A DNA stretch of 64,000 nucleotides. Source: Amphirosellinia nigrospora (Eukaryota > Ascomycota > Sordariomycetes > Xylariales > Xylariaceae). Below are positions 39,356 to 50,163 of this stretch, piece after piece (the first letter of the stretch is position 1; every line of letters starts with the position of its first letter). The notes beneath the pieces were generated by a model. The model made no database searches. It was not told the DNA's origin and saw only the letters and a list, made by a program, of their open reading frames with translations. The DNA lies in the NCBI GenBank assembly GCA_004123355.1, contig SCHM01000001.1, positions 7,946,193 through 8,010,192 on the forward strand. Direction: 5' to 3'. The position numbers were made by a program, and so were the translations under genes.

Positions 39356-40411
39356 ATGGATGAGCCTGATGGTTGTACCTGGCAAGCATGGAAATTTGGA
39401 ATGAAGAGGGAGGACCTCTACACCAAACTTCAAGATCAGTACAACACCGTCGCCCTGTCTATCCAGGACCCTGACGCCTTCCATCACGACGTCTGCGAGA
39501 TCTCCGAGACGGCCGTCGACTCGGACGAGTTCCATCGTATGCTCGAACAGCGCAAGCAGTTTCGTCTTGATCAGCTTAACGAAAGTCTCCAGTCAGCTTC
39601 CGTTGAGATCATCGCCAACCCTAAACTTATCGGCACCGATCAGTGGCAGCATGCCATTCAACTCTTTCGTACCCGGTCCTTCGACTCGCTCGTTCGGTAC
39701 TTCTCTTCCTACCTTCCCGAGGATCACCAGTGGGGCGTTTTCGCTCAGGATCCTACCACCAAGCCGTTCTTCGACGACGAGGTAGATGATCCTACCCCTA
39801 TCATGACACACGAACCCTTGTCATTCATCGGCGGTGTCTCGACGAACTTGATTCCAGCAAGTCATCTTCCTCCTTCTCCTCGATCTCTTACTATGTGCTC
39901 GGATTCATCCAGCGCTTCCACCCCCGCCAGAACGCTCTCATTCTCTGAGCCAGAGTCGGATGTCATGCTACTATCGACCACCCTTACTGGGGAGTACGAC
40001 GACGAAACGTCTCAATGGGACGATCCCGATACACCAACAACTCCGATGTCTGAAATGTCAGAAATCAATCCGTTGGAATATCCAACCAACGATAAATATG
40101 AAGAGAATCATGATACTCACAACAAATCTAATGTATCAGCATCACTACTTAGTTCTACTGAGGACAGTGCGGAAGACTCAAAGACACCGACACCGCATGA
40201 AATGACCGCAGATTCGTATTTATCGCATAAAAGGTCCACGAAATCATTGAAAGTGAGGCCATCACCATCCAAATATACCTCGTTGGAGCGCAGAGTTCGC
40301 GAAGTTAGCCCAGGATCGTTAAGAGCACGACGGAGGAGTCCTGAAATCGGACGCATACAAAAATCTTCCCCTGATCCCACACGCGCAAGACCGAGAAATT
40401 TTAAATCATGA
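39356..40411 (+). CDS. Conserved fungal protein of unknown function
   Basis: The 351-residue open frame starts at MDEPDGCTWQAWKFGM, but coding continues upstream without a stop for about 100 bases in the same frame, so the annotated ATG is probably internal. The first 140 residues are ordered and charged, with helical phrases such as FHRMLEQRKQFRLDQLNESL and ANPKLIGTDQWQHAIQLFR and a tail SFDSLVRYFSSYLPE. The rest is acidic, Ser/Thr/Pro-rich and probably disordered, ending in a basic segment RVREVSPGSLRARRRSP. I do not recognise a named domain. The arrangement of a folded head and a phosphorylatable tail suggests a regulatory or scaffold role, which is inference only. Confidence 0.7.
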   Translation: MDEPDGCTWQAWKFGMKREDLYTKLQDQYNTVALSIQDPDAFHHDVCEISETAVDSDEFHRMLEQRKQFRLDQLNESLQSASVEIIANPKLIGTDQWQHAIQLFRTRSFDSLVRYFSSYLPEDHQWGVFAQDPTTKPFFDDEVDDPTPIMTHEPLSFIGGVSTNLIPASHLPPSPRSLTMCSDSSSASTPARTLSFSEPESDVMLLSTTLTGEYDDETSQWDDPDTPTTPMSEMSEINPLEYPTNDKYEENHDTHNKSNVSASLLSSTEDSAEDSKTPTPHEMTADSYLSHKRSTKSLKVRPSPSKYTSLERRVREVSPGSLRARRRSPEIGRIQKSSPDPTRARPRNFKS

Positions 40412-41193
40412 CTGGTCCTTGGCCAACGCGACCTTGTATATATGTTTAAAAGTTGTAGATATAATGACGTGACGCCCAGTTTAATTCCTCTTAAACATCT
40501 TGGCGTTTTTGGTGTTTGTGCCTTTCTGTTGCGGTGGCTTAATCTCTTCCTACGTCTAACTAGCCGCTTGATGCTTGAGTGCTAACTAATACAATTTTCA
40601 CGAGATACCATCAAGATGAGACTCACAATCGCGTGTATAACAGTCCGACTTTGCTAATGAAAGCAACAATCCGACTCGTCCACGATCAATGAAGCTATAT
40701 CTATACCTATTGATTCGCCTTACGAACGCAAACTTCCAACGCATCTGCTAACATACAGCAGCTAACCCCCCTTACATGGTACCTAGGTACCTATAATTCA
40801 GCCCCGTTCCCGTAGGCGTCAGTGCCTATGGTACGCTAAAATCCCCATGCTCTAGTGCGCGCTTCCGCCTAATGTGCGACCACTTACACGTACAACTAAG
40901 TATTTCCTGTCATGAAGTCATCGATTATTAGCTTTCGGCGAAGCGCAACGTGTAAAATATGAAGTCATGTAAAGTATTTATGAGAAGAGATAAAGAGAGG
41001 AGTTATTAAGACGGTTTCATTTTTCCCTTTGAACTTCACTTTAGATTTGTACATAGATATTCACCATATAAATCCAAAGATAATTATTTTACTTTCTTTC
41101 GAACTAGTCGCCTTGTATTATTTATGCCGATCCATATACTCTTCGTCGTCACTACGTCAAGAAATCTATCTATAAACTTCTAGCTCTCCCAAA
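40412..41193. other. Intergenic region between two plus-strand genes
   Basis: About 0.8 kb with no gene. It contains the palindromic GGTACCTAGGTACC at 40778-40791 and presumably the promoter of the small repeat protein downstream. Confidence 0.45.
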
Positions 41194-41546
41194 ATGCCCG
41201 AAACCCTCCGCGAAAAAGCAGTCAAGAAGACTCAGGGACCAAACGCGCGAGCCAGCTGGGTGATCCCATCAGTATCAAAGCCGAGACCAGCGACACCGTG
41301 CCGACGGATGAAGAGGATGGCGCTCGGTCCTCCTCGTCCTCGTCTTCAAGACCCTCTCAGCCGCAGAACACCCGAGGTGAAACTCTAAGGGAGAAGGCGG
41401 CGAAGAAACTGAACGGTTCTGATGCGAACCCGAGCCAGCTTGGTGATCCGATCAGTCTTAAGAATGAGACGAGTGCTGGTGTGCCGGTCGACAGCGAACG
41501 CGGTACCAAGAGTGAAGAGGTTGTCAAGCGGGACTCGAAGCTATAA
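41194..41546 (+). CDS. Small hydrophilic protein with two copies of a 30-residue motif, one frame break
   Basis: After one missing base near 41240 the frame joins into about 117 residues. The protein contains two copies of the pattern ETLREKA.KK, a short spacer, then SQLGDPIS.K.ETS: once at the N-terminus and once near residue 65, separated by an acidic and poly-Ser stretch (EEDGARSSSSSSSRPS). It has no signal peptide or membrane segment. Short proteins with a GDPISLK-type phrase are known as uncharacterised fungal proteins. I cannot assign a function; the length and hydrophilic composition recall stress-related disordered proteins, which is inference. Confidence 0.72.
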
Positions 41547-42214
41547 AGCGTGACGACGGTTGACGAGTTGGCTTCCGGAGGATGGAGAGCGGGAGGGACT
41601 TATCCTGGATTCATTCTGGCTTTTACCCATCCTCGACTTCGCACCTCACATATAAAGTTCACTCTGTAGGCAAAACTAGAACTAATTTTATTCTGAAGTG
41701 CCCTACTACAGCGCGTAAGCTGGTTGTACGCTGTGAAATGTAAATATAACAACGATTTAATTATGATGCCAAGCCGTGAGGCTAGGCTACTCTGATCTTC
41801 AACTACCTACGAAGGAGAGCCCCCTATCCCCCAGTCTCACCTCGAGCCTGGTTTTACTCCTGGCTTACCCTGCCTTGTTAATGATGAATGTGCATGCCGT
41901 GAATAGAAATTGCGCAGAAAGTTTCTAATTTCCCTCTGCATTACGAGCAGAATCCATTAGGTGGCGTTTGTAAGAGGAACGATTGTGGTGCCACCCCGCG
42001 GCGGGTTCCGTCATCTGAGTAGGCTATGAAATCACGAAATATTGAAGTTGGCTGAGATGAAATGTACCGCATTAGGCCGCTTTACAGTTCACCTATGTAG
42101 TCTAACGTAAGGCATCAAAAGGCATGCCGTCATTTGAAAGTTGCTCTTATTATATAGATATATGTATTAGGGGCTGGGTCCGACTAGGCACTCCGTCATC
42201 CTCTCAGCCAAGAT
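41547..42214. other. Convergent 3' intergenic region, no gene seen
   Basis: About 0.67 kb between the small repeat protein and the GrpB-like gene; nothing recognisable. Confidence 0.45.
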
Positions 42215-42829
42215 TCATGCCCCTATTGAGGAGTTTGAGAGCCCGTGAGCTTCGAATATGCGGCACAGTATATCTCTAAGGCCAGCTTCCTTGCGACTGT
42301 TGTATTGCTGAACGCTCTCGCCGGCTCCGGAGGCTGCTTCGGCAGCCTCTCGCTTGAGCGCCGCATACCGAATGCGATCATCTTCATGCTCTCGTAGCCA
42401 ATCACGAAACAGCCTGTGCCGCACCAATTCGGGGCTATCGGAGCCAAAGACATGTAAATTGGTGTATGGCTCCTCAAGATAGAAGAAGCGGTGGTTGTAC
42501 CATTTCGGCTCACGTATCAAGAATTGAAAGCCGGCGGCCTGGAGCCCGGGGACATAGGACTCCTCGTCTCCTGGGTCCGCGACCACGAGATCGACGTCAA
42601 TAACATCCTTGGCGGCCAGGCCGGGAACGCTGGTGGAACCGACGTGCTGAACCATGACAACCCGGCCACCAAGAGCTTGTCGAATACGTCTCTCGACTTC
42701 TGCGAACATAGCCGGCCATTCTGTCCGGTATTCAACGATTTTGAGGGGCTTGTCTGGCCTCGTAGCAATGAATTCGATATCTTTCTCGTCGACTTCCAAG
42801 TGTGTAGTTATTTCAAGTGCAGCAGCCAT
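42215..42829 (-). CDS. GrpB/UPF0157 family protein (nucleotidyltransferase fold)
   Basis: An intact, intronless 204-residue protein. The family hallmark VQHVGSTSVPGLAAKDVIDVDLVV is complete, including the GSTS turn and paired acidic residues (D.DL) that would bind metal in a nucleotidyltransferase fold. VEYRTEWPAMFAEVERRIRQAL precedes it and NLHVFGSDSPELVRHRLFRDWL follows, both typical of GrpB proteins. Substrates of this family are not well established, though distant members occur in CoA-related fusions in other organisms. It has the same orientation as the downstream amidase with about 0.3 kb between them, but no operon is implied in a fungus. It is one of the few genes in the window without a frame break. 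Confidence 0.9.
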   Translation of the reverse strand: MAAALEITTHLEVDEKDIEFIATRPDKPLKIVEYRTEWPAMFAEVERRIRQALGGRVVMVQHVGSTSVPGLAAKDVIDVDLVVADPGDEESYVPGLQAAGFQFLIREPKWYNHRFFYLEEPYTNLHVFGSDSPELVRHRLFRDWLREHEDDRIRYAALKREAAEAASGAGESVQQYNSRKEAGLRDILCRIFEAHGLSNSSIGA

Positions 42830-43150
42830 CGAGAAGAATTGTATAGTACTTTCTAAGTATGATGGAGAATCTGATTCCGAGACTACATTGAAAAGAGGTT
42901 ACCGAGATTGATATACTTACCTCTCTCTATATCAGATCGTTGGAGGTCATCCTTGGCAGCAGTGTATCTAACATACCAAACCAACACTGAAATGAAGCGG
43001 GGTAGCTTTCAGAATACGCAGTATAAATTTCAGCTATTCGGTAATGCCGTATTACGCAAAAGGGCTCCGACCCGCCACGATTGTTGTGTTTTGAGGATAG
43101 ACTAATACTTCGGCTTTATAATGCTTGAGCCGTCATTCACAAATGGCAAC
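42830..43150. other. Intergenic spacer between amidase 3' end and GrpB-like start
   Basis: About 0.32 kb, presumably the promoter of the GrpB-like gene. No other feature seen. Confidence 0.45.
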
Positions 43151-44636
43151 CTACAGTTTTCGCTTCCATCCTCCCTCGGATTCGAAGATTTGCCCAACAG
43201 TTTTAGATACGGTAAGCAAGTGTCTGTCATGGTAACGTGGCGTAACCAGCGACAGTCCTATCGGCATATCATTAGCGCCTTTGAAGCCTGGTATATTTAC
43301 GACTGGGGTGTGCAAAGCCTAGAAACAAAACGCAGTTAGTAGAACAATTTCCTTGTAGCCTTAGTTTCTCGGAACACTTGCCGTCCACATGCTGTTGAAT
43401 ACCGGATTACCAGTGCTTTCGAGCCCTACCGGAGCCTCATCTATGACGCTCAGGGTAAGGATTGCCGCATATTTATTCGCTATCTCATCAATCTTCGGCC
43501 GCAGCGCCGCGATTCCATCGTAAGCTTCCAGCTGCGCTGCCCGGGAGATCCCATTCACGTTCTCGACGTGTCCGGCAAGAACCGGGGAGAGTTTATTTTT
43601 CGCAAGCCTGTATTCTGGTAAGAAAGTCGCCCGGCCTTCGCTGTGAAGCAGTATGCGGTGCCATTCATGTGCTTGATCGAACTCGGGTGGTAGCTCGATC
43701 TCTTCGACCTCCGCTCCATGGTTCCTCAAGAGCTGCGCACCCGTCTGCAAAGCCGAGATAGTCCCCGGTCCGGCTTCGGGCCATACCGCAGTCTTGACTA
43801 CCGCGAACTTTGCGCCCTTCACCTCAAAGCTATTCGCTGTAGCTTGGTCATCTTCAAGCCCAAACAAATCGGCCGTGAGTTCCAAGTCCTCGATGCAACG
43901 CGCGAAAAACCCAATAGTGTCCAAGGTAAGGGAATAAATTTTCTGTCCCTCGCGACTAATCGCATTCCATGTCGGCTTCAGGGCATAGATCCCATTAAAC
44001 GAAGCAGGCCGTATGATGGAACCACCAGTCTGTGACCCGAGTGCGATTGGAGCTTGGAAGTCTCCCACGGCGGCAGCAGATCCAGATGACGAGCCACCTG
44101 GTGTTCTCGTTGAATCGTGCGGATTCCGAGTCTTGGGCCCGCCCTTAGTAGAGGCAAACTCGGTCGTTGTCGTTTTCCCTATCGAATCATTATCATCCGA
44201 ATAGACAATATGCCAATGCTATCAATCTCAGATCTCACCAAGTAATAATGCGCCAGCCTGTCGCAACACTACGATCGATCCCGCATCAAGTTTCGGTGCA
44301 TCCTTGTAGTAGATGGGAGAGTTGTGCTGTGTAGGCATATCTTCATAACATGAGCAAATGTCGTGATCAGCGCTGATGGAAACTACCTTTGGTGTATATT
44401 ATATCTTTCACAGCTATCGGAAGGCCGTGCAGCGGACCTCGCTCCTGCATAGGAGTCTGGTCCAGTCTTTTTGCCTCTCTGATTACATTTTCCGAGCCGA
44501 GGTATTCCCATGCCTGTACTGTCGAGTCTCGCTCTTCGATACGTGTAAGAAGGGATCGAGCATACTCCTCTACGGTCAGAGATCCGTCCCTGATGTTTGA
44601 CAGCGCTTGGTAAGCCGTCAATCTATAAAGTTCCAT
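43151..44636 (-). CDS. Amidase (amidase-signature family), four exons, with a GC-AG intron
   Basis: Hydrolase of amide bonds with a Ser-cisSer-Lys triad: Lys in GLPIAVKDIIYTK, the cis-Ser in the glycine/serine-rich TPGGSSSGSAAAV, and the nucleophile Ser in GSQTGGSIIRPASFNG. The start is MELYRLTAYQAL at 44636. The first intron lies after YTK (donor GTAGTT, near 44384) and the second after GALLLG. The third intron (43319-43381) has a GC donor (ACG|GCAAGT), a TACTAAC branch point and a normal AG acceptor; splicing it replaces an apparent early stop with ALHTPVVNIPGFKGANDMPIG, the standard C-terminal part of the family. No indel is needed. Fungal members act on diverse amides or nitrile-derived products; the substrate here is unknown. 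It is divergent from the flavin oxidoreductase at 45319. Confidence 0.9.
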
Positions 44637-45318
44637 GCTGACAACAGCTTGGCAGAACGTGAACAAGGTGGATCCAGTTATGTATATCACGAAAGTAGGG
44701 TGACAATAGTTGACTCTACGTTGTGAAATTGTCTAGTTGAACATCGATGTTTGGAGGAGCCCGTAATCGGAAGCCTCCACTTGGGTGCAGACGGGTAAAC
44801 GATCCCCGAGTCGTTACGTTATCACACGACCTACCGAGAGTCATTAGCCGTAGTATCGGCAGGTATCATTTCTCCAAAAGTTTAAAAGATGAGTGATCCA
44901 AAAGCCCACTTGGAAACGGCTCAGATGCCGTTTTAGGAATGCTTATTAAGATTAGTCTGGTCGCTACTATTTGCTTGATTTCGGCATGAGACTATATGGA
45001 GATGGAGCTATGGCGGGTGAACTAGCAACCACAAGATATCCGGCGCGGGTCTACCCACGTTGCAAGGCCACGTTCTCGGAACCACCGGGCAAGTAAATAT
45101 GGCGTGCCGAACTATCTAGAAAAGTCCGAACAAATACTCTTTCTGACCGCTATTACTCAAGCGTGTTACCGGGATAAGCATAAAACCGAGGCATAACACC
45201 GAAGTATATATTAGAAATCGTTTGTTTCTAGATGCTGTACCTAGTCAAGCGGTCGAGTATATATATGAACAATGTCCAGATCTTTAGCTTGCTTTTACCT
45301 CCGTAAACGTGAGCGAAA
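44637..45318. promoter_or_regulatory. Divergent promoter region, amidase / old yellow enzyme
   Basis: About 0.68 kb between two outward-facing metabolic genes, so shared control is possible. A TATA-like stretch (GTATATATAT) lies near 45257-45266, about 55 bases before the oxidoreductase start. Confidence 0.45.
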
Positions 45319-46448
45319 ATGTCGACCTTGTTCAAGCCAATTCGTGCTGGCTCTATGACGCTCGGTCATCGCGTGGCGATGGCGCCATTAACGCGATATC
45401 GCTGCACCGATGACTGGGTTCCACTTCCTATGGTTAAAGGTAGGATTAGCAAGACTCAAATTCCGAGTTTCTTTTTATACTAATCAAGCCAAATAGAGTA
45501 TTATGAGCAAAGAGCAACTGTGCCTGGGACCCTCCTGATCTCGGAGGCAACTGTCATCTCAAGATCAGCAACAAGCCGAAACAATGTCCCTGGTATCTAC
45601 AATGAGGCCCAGATAGCAAGTTGGAGAGAGGTTACGGACGCCGTGCATAAGAAAGGGTCTTTCATATACTGCCAACTTTGGCACCTGGGCCGAGCTGGCT
45701 GGCCAGAGGTCCTTGAGACAATGGGCAGTAAGTTAAAATCCTCCAGCGCTGTACGTATGGACGAGACAACGGCGGTTCCCGAAGAGATGACAGAGGAGGA
45801 GATATGGGAGGCCATAGGTGACTATGCGACTGCCGCTAAGAACGCGATGGCTGCGGGCTTCGATGGAGTCGAATTACATGGGGCCAATGGGTACCTGATC
45901 GATCAGTTTACGCAAGACAACTGCAACAAGCGAACGGATGCCTGGGGCGGCAGCGTCGAAAACGCGCAAGATTCGCTATAGAGGCTACTAAGGCTGTTGT
46001 CAATGCCATTGGAGCCGACAAAACCGCGATACGACTAAGTCCCTTCAGCGACTTTCAAAGCATGGGTATGGAAGATCCGTATCCTCAGTTCACGTACCTC
46101 GTCAAGCAGTTAAAGCCTTTGAATCTGTCTTATCTACATCTCGTAGAGCCGCGCATCGCAGGAAACATCGACACCAATCACGGCGCAGGTCATAGCCTAG
46201 AATTCCTGATTAAGCTGTGGAATAACCAGAGCCCAATCGTCCTGGCGGGGGGTTTTCTACCTGAGTTAGCAATCGAGTCTGTTGATAAGACCTGGAAGGA
46301 CTTCGATATTGTAATCGCCTTTGGAAGATACTTCATTCCAAACCCTGATCTGGTTTTCAGACTGAAAGAGGGCATCGAATTCGCAAAGTATGACCGGTCG
46401 ACATTCTATACCCCAAAGAAGCAGCAGGATATATCGACTTTCCGATGA
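45319..46448 (+). CDS. NADH:flavin oxidoreductase, old yellow enzyme family, two exons, one frame break
   Basis: FMN-dependent ene-reductase of the cytosol that reduces activated C=C bonds. Exon 1 is 45319-45439 and exon 2 starts at 45497. The N-terminal FKPIRAGSMTLGHRVAMAPLTRYRC is typical. The His-Asn substrate pair and following Tyr lie in VELHGANGYLIDQF, and the end of the barrel shows FGRYFIPNPDLVFRLKEG. One base, probably a C, is missing near 45962: without it the frame ends at AQDSL, with it the protein reads through the family motif SVENRARFAIEATKAVV to 357 residues. It could serve secondary metabolism, such as terpenoid or alkaloid steps, or xenobiotic detoxification; there is no pathway context beyond the divergent amidase. 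Confidence 0.9.
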
Positions 46449-48571
46449 GTGATCAGTACCGAGCTGTCATTGGTCAGGCGTGAAGTGACTTGGAGCTGGC
46501 GAATTCGTACAGTACAGCATGGGAAAACAGACCAGATAGATGATGCGATTGGAGGTTATCTAGATCTTGTAGTCAAATTCAATGTATAAGGGACAAACAG
46601 ATATTAGAATTAGTATCATGCGCTTACAGAAACAGGTAGCCATATATTATTCCCGTACATATTGGTAAAAGTGGCTGTTATACTTCGTGCCCTTTCGCGT
46701 CGCTGGAATAGGGGTTAATGAATCCCCAGGTCACCCAAAATTTTCTGAATCCAGTAAATGCCTATTTATTACTATTTTTTAATATACGTCTTCTTCAATA
46801 TATTTTCCTAGTGACCTTGTATGAGTGTTTCGGCTCTTCTTCCTTTAACTCGATATTCCCTTTTTGTTTTTTTCTGCCTCCTATATGGAAATGTGTCTGA
46901 GGTAGTAACCTATCAGGGCTGAGATGCAAGTGTAGCCTGTGATGCGGTCCATGAACTTGAGGCTAGAGCGACCGGAGTATTCTTTGGTACTCGATTTGAC
47001 TCAAACTTGAGTCTACTGGTGGGATAGTATATTAGATTACTGACATCAACATCGAAATTATTCACTACTTTTCGTTTACCATCAATCTGTCAGTATTTGT
47101 ACCTAGCTGTTTATATTTAGGTCAGTTACTTAGATGTTTACCTTTAGTTTCCACGTCACCCACAAAGCATTATATTGCCTAGTGCGTTGTCGTCAACCGA
47201 GACTGTCGTTGGGTACGCCCCTTCTCCAGAATTAGCAGCCATATATATAGAGACGAATACGGGCCCAATGAAAGGAATGAGTATGGACGGATTGGATGGG
47301 ACGCAACCACCTAGCCACCCCTGCAAGATATCTGTAAGATGCCAACGATGCATCATTTCGAGCAAGACGCTCTAACGTGACGTTTTTCGCGGATGTTGTG
47401 GGACTGGGACGCGGTCGACGCATGCTTCCTCTCGCAATAATGGCAGATACACTCCCGAAGAGCATTCGCCGTTTTATGCATTGGCGTAATACCACTAGTC
47501 ATGCTCCTCGAGTCCTTCCGTTACGCCGCCCCGGTACCTCATCGGTCGACACCAGAAGAACACCGCCCTCGCCACTGAGAGCATGACTCCACCGAATACA
47601 TCAGCGCCGACGAACGCAAAAGAGCACCAGGTGACCAATACCACCGTCTCATTAACGTCACTTCGACCATGTGCTACCCAAAAGCCATCCATGCCCTTCT
47701 ACATACCTTCTTCCAGTTTGCGACCGCCTATTGGATCATGTTGCCAGCTATGTAATTCAATGGGTATATAATCGTATGCATCATCATTGGTGCCTTCATC
47801 GGTTCCTTCATCGGTTCCTTCATCTTTCAATGGGAACTACTAGACCGTTGGTAAGTGAAAAACTGGAATTTACTTGTTTCGGAATCACTGACGTGGTTTG
47901 CAGGAGAAGTAGTGCGACAGCTAGTTTGTGCAATACTCGAGAAATCGTAGGGTGTTGCCCGTGAAACTTGCGGCCTTTGTTAGTTTTTGTTCCGTCTATG
48001 GCCGACGATGCGAAGACATAGAGAAATATACAATATCGGAGGATAGAGATACAAGGAGACTCCCTCGATCCTCCGTAGTCACTTGACTCTCTTCTCCTCA
48101 AACTGTACTTAATTGATAGTAAACATGAACTCACCCATATACGAAGACCTCTACAAATCTTCAAGGTTTTCAACTATATCGTGACAAAATTCGGGGTCGC
48201 AGGCCAGGTAGGTATTAATGTGAATGTGATGCCTCTTTCCGTGAAGGCGTTAGGGGATACTCAAGTCTCGTAACTTTGAAAAGTACAAGAAGGAAAGAGA
48301 GTAAAAGACAAGAACTCTATTGCGCGAAATAAGAAATGCATTAACAGCCGATTTCCTAGGCGCCTCTCGATTTGACAGCGTCATGAAAGACATGCGACTC
48401 CATGTGCGCGTATCTCTTAGTAAAGGGAATCATGTTGAGGCTTAGTGTTCTCCCCTCCCCCCAAGTAACAAACCCCAATCAAGGGCGTCGTACCTGTGTC
48501 GATGGACTAAACGTAAGACTTTACAAAATAAGATAGGAAATTTACCGATACCTGACCCTAGAAGTACCACC
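46449..48571. other. 2.1-kb region without a supportable gene
   Basis: Possible remnants of a minus-strand membrane-protein gene between about 47160 and 47700 are discussed among the rejected items. A 12-base tandem repeat occurs at 47789-47824. No intact coding unit is seen. Confidence 0.4.
47789..47824. repeat. Three tandem 12-bp units (GGTTCCTTCATC)
   Basis: Three adjacent units; the first differs by one base (GGTGCCTTCATC). No coding context is established. Confidence 0.9.
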
Positions 48572-50163
48572 TCACAACTCCTTTACTTTATTTCGTCTTG
48601 CTTTTGATCTGGCCCCCTGCCCCTTTGCCTTCCCTTGAGACGCCTGAGTTGCCGCCTGTGTAAGCACGAGCAACGACCCGGCTGAAGAGATGGAACCCAG
48701 GAAGGAAGCCAGAGCACTATAGCAGGTGTTCAAATAAATGTATATAGCGACAGAGATGATAGCCGTGATAACACCTCCAGCGAAGGACAACCAAAAGATG
48801 ATTCGTGTACGCCGGGGACTGTCGTGTTTCAACAGAGGCATGGCGGTTGCCAGACTGCCAAGGATGAACATCACATTGCTCTGGCAGAGATACCAGAAAT
48901 CGGCATCGTCGAAGCTACCCGTCTGATTCTCCGCCCATGATTTCGCAAATCCTTTACAGAAGAAGATTGTGGAGAGGATGAGGAACCCGAACACGAGACC
49001 AATGAGCGTTGATGTCTGTTGAATCTTGTAAGTCAACGTCCTAAAGCAAGGTTGCTTTTGGAACAGCATTTAATGGGTAAATCATACCTCGCTAGACTTG
49101 TTACCGGAGCGCGCATTGGGGACTAACTCGCCAGTTTTGCTCTTATGCGGGCGTTCGTTCATGAAATCATCATCCAGGTCTCCAAGGTCGATGGTAGTTC
49201 CAAATAAGACCCTGTCAATAAGCTCTAACCGTTCCTCAATACCCTCAATCACGGCTTAGACTGCTGATTGGTCTGCGTGGTCTAGATCTGCGACCTCCTC
49301 AATGATTTTCCTTATTTTTCTGCGGCAAGTCGCAGTAATATGGTTCAACACATAGAGTATCCCGTTCGCACCTATATGGTTGGGATGACTGTGTCTCCAA
49401 TCCATGAACGATTTGATCATGAAATCCCAATAAGGTATCTCGAGCGCATCTTGCAGGTATTCTATCTTGTCCTCGTCATTTCTGAGCCGAGGGCGGTACT
49501 CTACCCATCCTGCGGTCTTGCTTGTGCATTCCCAAGTGGCCAATACGGACTCACAAAATTTACCCAGTTCTCCGGTATATGAGCAGCTGGATGGGCTTCG
49601 TCCTTGGACGTGTTGCCGAGCACGGCCGAGGAGCTTGTTAACGGCTTTGCGGTCGTCAGAATATCCTGCAGCCTGAAAGTATTCAGCGAACCCATGATCG
49701 AGATATTCAATATAACCAGCTATCTTAGTCAGCTGTACTCGAACTTTGCGATCCTTGACGACAACATAAGGACGAAAGCGAGTGGCATTCGGGGTCGCTC
49801 CCTTGGCCTGTAAAAATTTAGAAGCCGACAAGCATTGATTCAATAGCCTCGACTCACAGATCTAGTGGCCCGAAATGTGTTTCTGTCTTCATGCACAACA
49901 GTTGACAGCGTCCCCAAGGATCCTCCGCTTGTGAAGATTGAGCGGTTTCGTAGAGTATACTCGGTTGGTGAATTCACTGCATCATTTGCTTTGGGGACTG
50001 TGGATCGCGAACGAGCAGCGGCATCGTCGGGACCTAAGACTAGAGGTCTGCCAGTGTCGCCACGGCCCTCTCCGACGTTTTGAACCCCTTTAGATACATT
50101 GACTGCTTGTCCAGGTATCATCTCTAACCTATGTTGTTTTAAATCGAGATGAGGCGTAAACAT
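48572..50163 (-). CDS. Fungal membrane protein of unknown function with four C-terminal helices, in-frame stop
   Basis: Exon 1 (from 50163) encodes a polar N-terminal region ending FRATRS. After an intron it continues with AKGATPNATRFRPYVVVKDR, then a helical soluble part including IEYLDHGFAEYFQAAGYS and WDFMIKSFMDWRHSHP. A TAA at 49256-49258 interrupts the same frame, which then resumes with VIEGIEERLELIDRVLFGTT and, after an intron near 49088-49018, four hydrophobic segments (for example TLIGLVFGFLILSTIFFC and IIFWLSFAGGVITAIISVAI). It ends in a basic KARRNKVKEL tail. The stop is either a nonsense mutation or base error, or it marks two genes. I do not recognise the family; the layout suggests a tail-anchored or plasma-membrane protein with a large cytosolic head. 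Confidence 0.65.

Noticed and set aside
47156-47692. Overlapping minus-strand frames with hydrophobic stretches (SFAFVGADVFGGVML, FFWCRPMRYRGGVTEGLEEHD)
   Set aside because: They could be remnants of a membrane-protein gene, but I could not join the frames with plausible introns or single-base corrections, nor recognise the family.
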